From NCBI RefSeq assembly GCF_002954615.1, contig NZ_MSCJ01000004.1, positions 1 through 39,192 of the forward strand: 39,192 nucleotides of DNA, given 5' to 3'. Under the pieces are notes generated by a model. The model was not told the DNA's origin. It saw only the letters and a list, made by a program, of their open reading frames with translations, and ran no database searches. The position numbers and the translations under genes are program-made. The number at the start of each line of letters is the position of its first letter. The stretch's first letter is position 1. The DNA is from Photobacterium angustum. Lineage in GTDB: Bacteria > Pseudomonadota > Gammaproteobacteria > Enterobacterales > Vibrionaceae. This document shows positions 31,637 to 39,065 of this stretch, in pieces.

Positions 31637-32245
31637 GCTAAGGTGGATTTACCGCAGCCATCCTTTTGACGAACAAGAAAAATAATCTTTCAAACTACAA
31701 AACTTACGCAAGTTAAGTAACTTACATAAGTTACTTAACCATTAACAAAATAAAAGTTATAGTGCATCAGGTTTTTCGATCCATAAAGCAACTTCTTGTA
31801 ACTCATAAAATACGTCTTACACAAACTAAATATTATCGATCGCGCACACATCCGCCGTAACATAAGTCACTGTTTTAATTTTGTATTGTGATGGGCTTGT
31901 TTATCAAATAAAGGAGCCTGTAACGCAGACACGTTAAGGACAGTTGAACCTTTGTACTGTTGGCGCAGTAACAAAGAAAAACCATAAGGAAGTGATTAAG
32001 CCCCTTCATTATGCTGCTTTGGTGCAGTCGTATCAACTCATCCTCAACGATGCTCATCACAAAAAACAAGGTAACGTATTCAGCCTTTGTCGTTGCGGGG
32101 AACACTACGCCAGCGACATTAAATAAATGGGTGGTTATTGGTTTTAAGCACAATAATAAGTAACAGAATACGTGACAACGTAATGCCGTCTTGACGGGGA
32201 CGCACAGCATATATGGTGCCGTTATATGCTGTGATAAACAGGTAT
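31637..32245. repeat. Direct repeat B flanking the lipid island, with parF 5' remnant
   Basis: It matches 19617-20106. The first 55 bases are a degraded copy of the parF Walker A codons (antisense here). A TTACGTAA array follows, then the same noncoding sequence to AACAGGTAT. It carries about 120 bases missing from copy A. Short reading frames across it are not kept in copy A and are not counted as genes. The 70 bases between the operon end and this repeat show no terminator. Confidence 0.88.
31700..31740. repeat. TTACGTAA repeat array, copy 5
   Basis: About four units (ACTTACGCAAG, TTAAGTAAC, TTACATAAG, TTACTTAAC) lie in repeat B at the place corresponding to the parF-upstream array, but with no intact parF beside it. 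Confidence 0.7.
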
Positions 32246-32561
32246 GGCGCAATGGGTGAACATCTATCACCAATTATTGATGCTACAACACTTTGCTTAG
32301 TTGTTAGGTCTGCTTGATGTCGATACCGACACACACAAACCAACTAAGAAATGAAAGGGAGTAACGCCCCGATCTGCAGCGGTACTGGCGAACCGTGCGA
32401 CTATGCCCAGCCCTAACTAATCTGTCGCAGAACAATCGCACCTGATAACGCATTACATTGAATAACCAACAGTAAATAACGTATAAGATGGAACGGATCT
32501 TGATTGATGCTTACGCATAGGTATGGCATCACCCAGCCCCCGTCTAATGAATACTATTGTC

Positions 32562-32593
32562 TGTACGAAATATACGGTCGTTATTTTCGTACA
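32562..32593. promoter_or_regulatory. Inverted repeat TGTACGAAA/TTTCGTACA
   Basis: Perfect 9-bp arms around a 14-base spacer, about 250 bases upstream of the ATPase gene. Spacing suits a dimeric regulator; it is not a terminator. Confidence 0.45.
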
Positions 32594-32668
32594 TTCTTAA
32601 TCATCAAAACATTTCAACACATCATAAAAATGTTTACCCCTTATGCTACGCAGTTTTGCTCCGCGTTT

Positions 32669-32698
32669 TGTCCGAAAAATTCCGACGTTGCTCGGACA
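32669..32698. promoter_or_regulatory. Inverted repeat TGTCCGA/TCGGACA
   Basis: Perfect 7-bp arms with a 16-base spacer, 140 bases before the ATPase gene. It could be an operator or a leader-RNA hairpin. Confidence 0.4.
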
Positions 32699-32840
32699 GC
32701 AAACTTGCGGCTTTTCCCCGAAAATTTTGCAGACAAACAACGCAGTTACAGCAGCGATTGATGCCACTCTAAGCCTTCGGTTCGTGATAAGTATTTGCGA
32801 ATCGCACAGGCTAGGCTGAGTTTTTATTTCGGGGGAAACG

Positions 32841-33563
32841 ATGCGATTTTTAAAACTGCGTACCGACAGCAAACGCCAGCGCAAAGACGGGACACGTTAT
32901 GTCACCCCGTTGATTGTCGATGCGCCGCGCAAGTTTGCCCCTAGCCATCGTCGCCAAGAAACCTGTATTCGTCGCAAAGAATGCCAACTGATCACAGGTG
33001 CCCACGATTCAGGAAAAAGCCGGTGGCTGCAGCGACTGAAAGATAACCGCCACGAGATCTGGGGTAAGAAATCCCAACCTGTTCTGCTCGAAGGACTAAT
33101 GCCGCTCTCGAGCTGGATAGAAATCAAAGGGATCGACAAATGGTACAGCGAGCGCGAAACCGAAGAAGAAAGGGCCACGCCCTGGCATAAACTCAACTTG
33201 CAGTTAAAAGCCGATTTACTGGCAGATTACCTACTTGATACCCAAGCCATGTTATTCATTGATGACGCCCACAAACTAACAGGCCGTAAAGCCCAAATCG
33301 CACGAAAATGCCTGATCTCCGCCAAACTGTGGGTAATGACCAGCAGTGAAGAAGGCCGCTTACCCGCATCCATTCGCCCAATTGTCGAGCGTCGCGATCC
33401 GCAACGTACCAACCTTGAAAGTGATGTGAGCTACGACACCACCAAAGCACTGATCTGGTTTTTGGTGGCGATGTGTGTGGTTGCTGGCGCATGGGAAGCG
33501 GGTGCCGTGATAGGAGGATTACAGATGTTAGGTAGCGGAAGGAGATCAACCCGTGCTGATTAG
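32841..33563 (+). CDS. Membrane-anchored P-loop ATPase, unknown function
   Basis: The 240-aa protein has Walker A GAHDSGKS at 53-60 and a Walker B-like AMLFIDDAHK at about 137-146, followed by a probable sensor strand (KLWVMTSSEEGR). A single membrane helix near the C-terminus (about 205-228, IWFLVAMCVVAGAWEAGAVIGG) would anchor it. The plan recalls small AAA-type ATPases such as Zot-like or ExeA-like proteins, but I cannot place it in a family. It overlaps the next gene by 11 bases and heads an operon ending in a pseudopilin gene. Confidence 0.78.
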   Translation: MRFLKLRTDSKRQRKDGTRYVTPLIVDAPRKFAPSHRRQETCIRRKECQLITGAHDSGKSRWLQRLKDNRHEIWGKKSQPVLLEGLMPLSSWIEIKGIDKWYSERETEEERATPWHKLNLQLKADLLADYLLDTQAMLFIDDAHKLTGRKAQIARKCLISAKLWVMTSSEEGRLPASIRPIVERRDPQRTNLESDVSYDTTKALIWFLVAMCVVAGAWEAGAVIGGLQMLGSGRRSTRAD

Positions 33564-34314
33564 AGCCATTATCACACTCACTTTCTTGCTAACACTTACG
33601 TCCTTACAGGCAGAAGAAAGCACATGGCCAATCAACTTACCTTGGCAACAACCGAGCGAACAAGTGCCGAACGTAAAGCCGTTTGAACTCCCCACGTTAA
33701 AAGGCGAGAGCCCTAACTTTCACACTGCCATTCCTGCGATACAAGCGGCACCCAAGGTCGATCCCGATACCATTTACAGCGTGATTACCCGTTGTTACCC
33801 CGAAAAAACCAAATTCAAAATAGACATAAACCTTGTCGCTGGCATGCGCAGCAGTGTCGATCAATACGATTCCAGCGATTGGCCTGAGATCACCGATCAC
33901 TACATTGGCATTGTGGGAGAAATGCCACTGTATTCCACAACCGAACAATCGCGCGAACGTGAATGGGAGCATAAGCGCCGAGTCGCGACCGCCAAACAGG
34001 TGGCTGATTTTGTTCAAGCCTTAGCGAACCGTAACTACGCTTACCGAGAAATGGGGTTATACCTGGCGATGGAAGCCCGTTCCCAAGCGCGAGTTAAACA
34101 AGGGTTAGCCAACATAACCGAGCAGATCGGCTTTTTAGAAAAAGTGGCTGCAGCGCAGCGCGATATTTTAAAACACGAAGCTCAAGTGATAGAAAACCGC
34201 CTTGCCTTGATCTCTATGTGTGACGACAACACCAGCGAACGGGTGAACCACTACCTAAAAAAAGTCGCTTACCTACCGCCAAGCCAAAGCAAGAAACAGG
34301 ATAGCCAGCAATGA
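33553..34314 (+). CDS. Exported coiled-coil protein, unknown function
   Basis: The 253-aa protein starts with a GTG eight bases after AAGGAG and has a signal peptide (MLIRAIITLTFLLTLTSLQA). A Pro-rich segment follows, then a domain with two Cys (ITRCYPEKTKF; LISMCDD) and a long helical coiled coil (about 135-235, EREWEHKRRVATAKQVADF onward). The layout recalls periplasmic components of efflux or secretion systems, but no family is recognised. It overlaps the following gene by four bases. Confidence 0.75.
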   Translation: MLIRAIITLTFLLTLTSLQAEESTWPINLPWQQPSEQVPNVKPFELPTLKGESPNFHTAIPAIQAAPKVDPDTIYSVITRCYPEKTKFKIDINLVAGMRSSVDQYDSSDWPEITDHYIGIVGEMPLYSTTEQSREREWEHKRRVATAKQVADFVQALANRNYAYREMGLYLAMEARSQARVKQGLANITEQIGFLEKVAAAQRDILKHEAQVIENRLALISMCDDNTSERVNHYLKKVAYLPPSQSKKQDSQQ

Positions 34315-34829
34315 AATGGCTCAACCATACCTTAATTGCTGGCGCACTGTGCGCGGTGGTTTCACCCCCACATGTAGCAGCGTGTGTGGCAGGCGCAACC
34401 GCCCCTGATTGGATGGAATACGTAGCCAAAGCATTAGGTAAGCCGGTTAAACATCGAGGACCGACACACATCTTCACCCATTGGTTAATTGCCGCGATCG
34501 CATTTACCTTTGTGTGGGATTATCACGGCCTATTTATGGCGTTTGCATGGGGTGGTGTCAGCCACATATTAACCGATGCCATGACCGTGAGTGGGGTGCC
34601 GTTTTCCCCTTACAGCGATAGACGATTTCACTTATTTGGGGGGCGATTTCGTACCGGTGATCCGATTGAATACGCCATTTCAGCTGCCGTCATAATTGCT
34701 TGTATTGGGGTTAGCCATATCACAGGAAGCGGCAGTTTTAGCCCATTCTTTTTCGATTGGGGGGGCTATTACGATGAAGGATTAATTGATGCTGCCGAGT
34801 GGAAAGCTAACCGCTTTAAACTGATTTAA
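34311..34829 (+). CDS. YdjM/DUF457-like membrane-bound metal-dependent hydrolase
   Basis: The 172-aa protein has several membrane segments and His/Asp pairs typical of this family: TAPDWMEY, HRGPTHIFTHW, GGVSHILTDAMTVSGVPFSP and HLFGGRFRTGDPIEY. Members are membrane-embedded putative phospholipase-like hydrolases; E. coli YdjM is one. The substrate is unknown. It sits between an exported coiled-coil protein and a pseudopilin. The last codons and downstream array are duplicated at 3356-3443 behind fic. Confidence 0.88.
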   Translation: MKWLNHTLIAGALCAVVSPPHVAACVAGATAPDWMEYVAKALGKPVKHRGPTHIFTHWLIAAIAFTFVWDYHGLFMAFAWGGVSHILTDAMTVSGVPFSPYSDRRFHLFGGRFRTGDPIEYAISAAVIIACIGVSHITGSGSFSPFFFDWGGYYDEGLIDAAEWKANRFKLI

Positions 34830-34875
34830 GTTACGTAACTTACTTAACTTATGCAATTTACATAACTTACGTAAA
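34827..34875. repeat. TTACGTAA repeat array, copy 6
   Basis: About five units (GTTACGTAAC, TTACTTAAC, TTATGCAATT, TACATAAC, TTACGTAA) lie between the YdjM-like and pseudopilin genes. The region overlaps the promoter/RBS zone of the pseudopilin gene. Confidence 0.7.
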
Positions 34876-34889
34876 AAGGATTTAATACA

Positions 34890-35423
34890 ATGAAAATTAA
34901 AGGATTTACCTTACTTGAAACAATCATCACCATTAGCGTGTTAAGCATATTGATCGCCATGGCAGCACCAAGCTTTAGCAGCCTTTTTGCCAGTAACGCG
35001 ATGAAGCGAACCTCTATCGAGTTGCGTGGCCTGATCGTTGCGGCTAAATCAGAAGCGGTTATGCGCGGCACCGACGTATACCTTCACACCGTTGGATTAA
35101 CCAGCACCAAAACCCTCACCGATAACTGGTGTTTAATTGCGACCACGGATGCCACCATTACCGATTGTGATCACAGCAATACCTTGTACAAAGTTGATGG
35201 TAGCCAACTACAAGGCATGAACATTCAACGCCACAGCAGCTACGCAACAATTCGTATTGATAAACAAGATGGTAAACCTGATTTTAACAACAGCCTAGCG
35301 ACAATAGATTGGATCACGTTCGAGAAAGAAACCGGCAAAGCCTTAACCATGCAAATGACATGGATGGGACGTTTATATCAATGTGGTGTTGAAGGGGAGT
35401 GGTATGGGGCTGAGGAGTGTTGA
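34890..35423 (+). CDS. Type IV pseudopilin (GspH/FimT-like)
   Basis: The 177-aa protein begins MKIKGFTLLETIITISVLS, a class III signal: prepilin peptidase cuts after Gly5 and the mature Phe1 and Glu5 are present. A hydrophobic helix follows, then a GspH/FimT-like head (MKRTSIELRGLIVAAKSEAVMRGTDVYL). Cys residues near TDNWCLIATTDATITDC suggest a disulfide loop. No other pilus genes are present, so it would need a host assembly system, perhaps as a minor pilin. A broken second copy lies at 3486-3742. Confidence 0.9.
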   Translation: MKIKGFTLLETIITISVLSILIAMAAPSFSSLFASNAMKRTSIELRGLIVAAKSEAVMRGTDVYLHTVGLTSTKTLTDNWCLIATTDATITDCDHSNTLYKVDGSQLQGMNIQRHSSYATIRIDKQDGKPDFNNSLATIDWITFEKETGKALTMQMTWMGRLYQCGVEGEWYGAEEC

Positions 35424-35426
35424 TAT

Positions 35427-35452
35427 AAAAAAGCCGCTATCTAGCGGCTTTT
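35427..35452. terminator. Bidirectional terminator
   Basis: GCCGCT-ATCT-AGCGGC is flanked by A6 and TTTTAA. It ends the pseudopilin operon from the left and the 183-aa gene from the right. Confidence 0.85.
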
Positions 35453-35468
35453 AATTCACAAGTTAGAT

Positions 35469-36020
35469 TTAATGATTAATTGATATGATGCCATCAATAG
35501 TGCCAAATAATTTATCTAATTGTTCTGGCGTTACATGTTTATGACCATACGCTTGTTTAACAAAATGTTTAAAAGCTATTTCTTCACCATGCCGTCTAAT
35601 AAAACGAGCAATGTCCTGTTTTTCTCTTGTATCTTTTTTACGTAAAGCTATAGATTCACACTCAGATAAAGCGACTAAAGGATCGTCAAGTAATTTATTA
35701 AAATTATCTTTAGTAATTATATACTTATTACGTTTTGCATGTTTCCTAATCTCATTTAAGCAATTAACTTCAATTGCTGTTATAGGAAAGTAACGACGTA
35801 ATCGACCTATTATGGCAGACAGTCTAATCATTGAATAATCAGCACCAATTTCATAATCTGAATTGGTAACAGACTTACCATCACATAATGCGGCTAGAAC
35901 AATAATATCAGTATCATTAAGATCAAGTGCTATCTGATATAAAGAAGGGGTATCTAAAAAAAGATCGTATATTTTTTGACGAGATACTTCAGGTGTGTAA
36001 TCAGTCGTTAACTTTAACAT
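35469..36020 (-). CDS. Unknown 183-aa protein next to the iteron array
   Basis: I do not recognise a family. The protein is soluble and helical. RLSAIIGRLRRYFPITAIEVNCLNEIRKHAKRNKYIITKD, at residues about 75-115, resembles a winged-helix domain followed by a basic stretch. A C-terminal helical part follows (EEIAFKHFVKQAYG). I chose the ATG at 36020, eight bases after CGGAG, over an ATG 13 codons upstream without an RBS. Its promoter must lie in or beside the 11-iteron array, so it is a candidate array-binding regulator, Rep-accessory or partition adaptor. Confidence 0.75.
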   Translation of the reverse strand: MLKLTTDYTPEVSRQKIYDLFLDTPSLYQIALDLNDTDIIVLAALCDGKSVTNSDYEIGADYSMIRLSAIIGRLRRYFPITAIEVNCLNEIRKHAKRNKYIITKDNFNKLLDDPLVALSECESIALRKKDTREKQDIARFIRRHGEEIAFKHFVKQAYGHKHVTPEQLDKLFGTIDGIISINH

Positions 36021-36062
36021 TATAACTCCGAATTTAATACGCTGGGATAGATATCCCATACA

Positions 36063-36317
36063 TTAAGTACTGGTTAGGTACATACATTAAGTACTGGTTA
36101 GGTACATACATTAAGTACTGGTTAGGTACATATATTAAGTACTGGTTAGGTACTATATTAAGTACTGGTTAGGTACATATATTAAGTACTGGTTAGGTAC
36201 TATATTAAGTACTGGTTAGGTACATATATTAAGTACTGGTTAGGTACTATATTAAGTACTGGTTAGGTACATATATTAAGTACTGGTTAGGTACTATATT
36301 AAGTACTGGTTAGGTAC
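36063..36317. repeat. Eleven tandem 23/24-bp iterons
   Basis: TTAAGTACTGGTTAGGTAC is repeated without change at 36063, 36087, 36111, 36135, 36158, 36182, 36205, 36229, 36252, 36276 and 36299. After the first units, spacers alternate ATATA and TATA, so periods alternate 24 and 23. It lies between the unknown 183-aa gene and the polymerase-like gene, in AT-rich DNA. It is a probable origin or centromere. Confidence 0.95.
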
Positions 36318-36378
36318 ACAGGTATTATACCACTAAGTTATTGACGTGCAAATGCAAACGGCACCATTAACGATGCAC

Positions 36379-36417
36379 AAAAAAACCTCGCTTAAATTCG
36401 GAAAAGCGAGGTTTTTT
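36379..36417. terminator. Bidirectional terminator
   Basis: CCTCGCTT and AAGCGAGG arms are flanked by A7 and T6. It lies between the iterons and the AT-rich region. Confidence 0.88.
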
Positions 36418-36865
36418 GTTGGTGTATTTCAACACCGATTAGTTAGCCACCACAGCTAATAAATCTACAATTCTAAGGTCAGCCACCACAGCCGACGGAG
36501 GAATTGTTATCTATTAAGAGTAGTATTTCAATATGCAGACAGTTCTATAAGTTAGGTGGTTAAATATAAGCCAACACTAACATCATATTGATAAGCATCG
36601 TCAAAATGAACCGCTATTTGTAGCTGTAAAGCCTTCTATAGACATAAAAGAACACTTTTGAGCCATGATGAACCATTGGTAATAAAATCGAACCACAGTG
36701 CTTAAACAAGCAAAAAAAATATTTATCGTTTGTAGTGATTAATGAAACACCATTAATAACCAAAAGCTATCAAGAATCAAAAGAACCATATAACCAATTG
36801 TTTAATAAACATTTAATTTAAATCTAATATTTACAAGAATAAGTAATTAAAAGAGCGATTCTAAT
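36418..36865. other. AT-rich region below the polymerase-like gene
   Basis: There is no gene. AGCCACCACAGC occurs twice (near 36444 and 36481), and GGTGT/ACACC forms a small hairpin near 36421. The strongly AT-rich stretch 36700-36850 could be an unwinding region for an origin at the iterons. Confidence 0.4.
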
Positions 36866-38050
36866 TTACGCTTCACATACTTGAATATTAAACCCAACCT
36901 CTTTCTTATACGCTTCTTGCATAACCTTTTTGACTACCTCTACTTTACTAAGAGGACATCGAATTCCGTCATGATATGGAAGTGTTGGTATACCAAGAAG
37001 AGCTAACTCAGTTAAGCAGGTAGCCATAATTTGGCTATCTTTGTTTTGAAGAGTAAGGCCAATTTTGGGGGTGTGAAATAGATGCTGAATAGGATGATGT
37101 GTTAAATCTATAGCATATGCTAAATCTTTACCTTGAGTACCAAGAGGGATCCCTTCAACAACACCATCAGACCAAGATACACCTTTCCTAGTATTTGATT
37201 TCTTCCAAGCTAATACTTTTTTAATAAAATTTGGATTGCCAGATCTAGTGATATTTGCACACCATGCACCTCTATCCTCACTATTAATAAAAGATAACAT
37301 AGCAAGTTTAATTACCTTACGATCATAGCCACTGACAAGATATGGATCATTTTCGAGCTGATAACTTTCAAGTGCATACAATAAGTGAAAATGCAGCGAT
37401 TTATAATCAAGTTCTACCGTTGGTTCACCATCAATAAGGATATTAGCTCGCTTCTCCTTCTTTTCTGTTTGGCTATAAAAGTAAAACCTACCGCCATGTT
37501 TAAAGTCACCATTAAATATACGGCATACAAAAGGAATGACAGCTGAGCCATCACCAAAAAAAGCTTCAGATTGTAACCACAGTTTATTGTGTAAAGCCGC
37601 TGCTTTATTTAGCTCTTTTGTCCTTTTTGATTTCTTAAATGGAACCTTATTTTTTTGTTCATCGCGGAGAATAATAAAATCTTTATCGATATCTAGATGA
37701 GTACTGATTTTTTTTGCTTTAAGCTCAAGGACAAATTGGCTTGATAGCCAAACAATTGATGATTGTTTAGTAAAGCTACTTCTAACTCCTTTTACCCCTT
37801 CAGCTTTACCTGTACCAATAAGCCAATCAACTAACTTAACTGTCATTTGACAGTCTTTGCTAGCCCTACCATAGATAACAGCAGAGTTCGACTTACTTGC
37901 TTGAATAAGGTTTGCTAATAACGTACTCAACTTTGAACGGTATTTACTATTTTTACGTTTTGGGGAAAATTCAGAACTATAAAATTCTTCTAATTCAGTA
38001 TTTGGGTCTTTGTTTAAAGACCAATAATCAACTAAATGAAATTGATTCAT
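36866..38050 (-). CDS. Family-A-polymerase-like putative replication protein
   Basis: The 394-aa protein appears to join a winged-helix-like N-terminus (about 40-115, with VKLVDWLIGTGKAEG) to a C-terminal palm of family A polymerases. TVELDYKSLHFHLLYAL fits motif A (DYSxxxxR type, Asp at about 215). YDRKVIKLAMLSFIN fits motif B with Arg and Lys spaced as in RxxxK. LPYHDGIRCPLSKVEVVKKVM fits motif C (HDE/HDS type, His-Asp at about 360-361). There is no exonuclease domain, and it is far smaller than Pol I. With eleven iterons beside it, a role as initiator or primer-extending Rep is my inference. I chose the ATG at 38050; a TTG lies three codons upstream, and neither has a strong RBS. Confidence 0.7.
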   Translation of the reverse strand: MNQFHLVDYWSLNKDPNTELEEFYSSEFSPKRKNSKYRSKLSTLLANLIQASKSNSAVIYGRASKDCQMTVKLVDWLIGTGKAEGVKGVRSSFTKQSSIVWLSSQFVLELKAKKISTHLDIDKDFIILRDEQKNKVPFKKSKRTKELNKAAALHNKLWLQSEAFFGDGSAVIPFVCRIFNGDFKHGGRFYFYSQTEKKEKRANILIDGEPTVELDYKSLHFHLLYALESYQLENDPYLVSGYDRKVIKLAMLSFINSEDRGAWCANITRSGNPNFIKKVLAWKKSNTRKGVSWSDGVVEGIPLGTQGKDLAYAIDLTHHPIQHLFHTPKIGLTLQNKDSQIMATCLTELALLGIPTLPYHDGIRCPLSKVEVVKKVMQEAYKKEVGFNIQVCEA

Positions 38051-38330
38051 ATCTATCAAGATAACTACTTCTTATATACATATTCGCGAAGCGAATTTTT
38101 TGTTTTTAACATTGATTTTTTAGGTCTCGAAGAGACCCGAATTATTTATAAGCCTATAATCAATAACTTATAAGAGAGAAGACATACAGAAGAGACAATA
38201 ACCATTGTAGGAGCTCTTAGGCATAAATTATATATAAATCAGTGAGTTATAGCAATTAAATCACACTATAGATAAACATATAATTTAGATTAACCCACCT
38301 TGCCACCCACCCAAAACACCTCTAAAATAA
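38051..38330. promoter_or_regulatory. Leader of the polymerase-like gene with two hairpins
   Basis: ATTCGC-GAA-GCGAAT then TTTTTTG (38083-38101) reads as a plus-strand terminator although no gene ends there. GGTCTC-GAA-GAGACC is at 38123-38137. They could be part of an antisense RNA that controls the rep transcript. The rest is AT-rich. Confidence 0.45.
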
Positions 38331-38346
38331 CTGTATATATATACAG
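38331..38346. promoter_or_regulatory. LexA (SOS) box
   Basis: CTGTATATATATACAG fits CTG-N10-CAG perfectly and matches the E. coli LexA consensus core exactly. It is 11 bases before the UmuD-like start codon, so LexA would block the umuDC promoter. Confidence 0.95.
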
Positions 38347-38357
38347 TTATTTTAACC

Positions 38358-39065
38358 ATGATTACACTTAACACTTACGTACAGGCGGGGATCACCGGCT
38401 TTGAAAACCCCACTATTCGCTTTCGTAAAAAATCGCTAAACCTACAAACCATGTTTGTACACAGCCATTCATCTATGCGGATAATGAGCGCCGATAACAC
38501 CTACAAAAAGCTAGGGATCGCCAAAGGGGATTGGCTACTCATAGACAGTGCCTTACAGCCCCTAAACAGCGACCTTGTTGTATTTGAGCAACACGGCGAC
38601 AACCACATCGCACGTTGGAACCTGCTATGCCAACACATTGCCGCATCGGGCAAAGAGTGGAACGATTTACACGTATTAGGCGTGATCACCCTTTCTATCC
38701 ATCACTTTAGACAACCGCCGTTATTACCATGGCACCATGACTTAACCGAACTCGACCTACACCAACTGGTAATTACCCAAGAGCATTCCACCATCTTGTG
38801 TCGTGCGGCTGGGCTTTCCATGCTGCCGTACATTTGGGACCACGACATACTCGTATTAGAGCGCCACCTCAACCCTGAGAACGAAGACGTTATCGTACTT
38901 TCATTAAACAACGATCTTGTTGTAAAGCGCGTGAACTTACACAGCAGAACCCTGTATTCAGATAACCCCAGCTTTAAGCCACAAAAAATAAACCAAGACG
39001 ACTACACCCGCTTACACGGCGTAGTGCGTTACAGCCTACGATTACACCGCCCTGTTACCTTATGA
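38358..39065 (+). CDS. umuD: UmuD-like protein with two fused S24 domains, first one catalytically dead
   Basis: UmuD is about 140 aa; this is 235 aa, with two UmuD-like halves. The C-half (about 131-233) reads LDLHQLVITQEHSTILCRAAGLSMLPYIW with Ser154 and VVKRVNL with Lys190, the spacing of the UmuD Ser/Lys dyad (60/97); I describe the motif in parts. The N-half (about 8-118) aligns through KKLGIAKGDWLLIDSALQP and VLGVI, but Asn47 replaces the Ser and Ala85 the Lys. VQAG at 8-11 fits the Ala-Gly type cleavage site near the N-terminus. A fused dimer in which the active half cuts the arm of the dead half is plausible. The stop overlaps the umuC start (ATGA). Confidence 0.85.
   Translation: MITLNTYVQAGITGFENPTIRFRKKSLNLQTMFVHSHSSMRIMSADNTYKKLGIAKGDWLLIDSALQPLNSDLVVFEQHGDNHIARWNLLCQHIAASGKEWNDLHVLGVITLSIHHFRQPPLLPWHHDLTELDLHQLVITQEHSTILCRAAGLSMLPYIWDHDILVLERHLNPENEDVIVLSLNNDLVVKRVNLHSRTLYSDNPSFKPQKINQDDYTRLHGVVRYSLRLHRPVTL

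Larger units (their letters stand above)
32246..32840. other. Leader region of the four-gene operon, no gene
   Basis: Nearly 600 bases lack a supportable gene. The stretch 32350-32430 is GC-rich. Inverted repeats lie at 32562-32593 and 32669-32698. GGGGGAAACG at the end is the RBS for the ATPase gene. Confidence 0.5.

Noticed and set aside
31875..32273. 132-aa leftward frame and 60-aa rightward frame in repeat B
   Set aside because: Neither is kept in repeat A, neither has a good RBS, and they overlap each other.
32504..32772. 71-85-aa frames before the ATPase gene
   Set aside because: They overlap each other in different frames, cover inverted repeats and show no family features.
36063..36317. 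CRISPR array
   Set aside because: Spacers are only 4-5 bases and nearly identical, and there are no cas genes; these are iterons.
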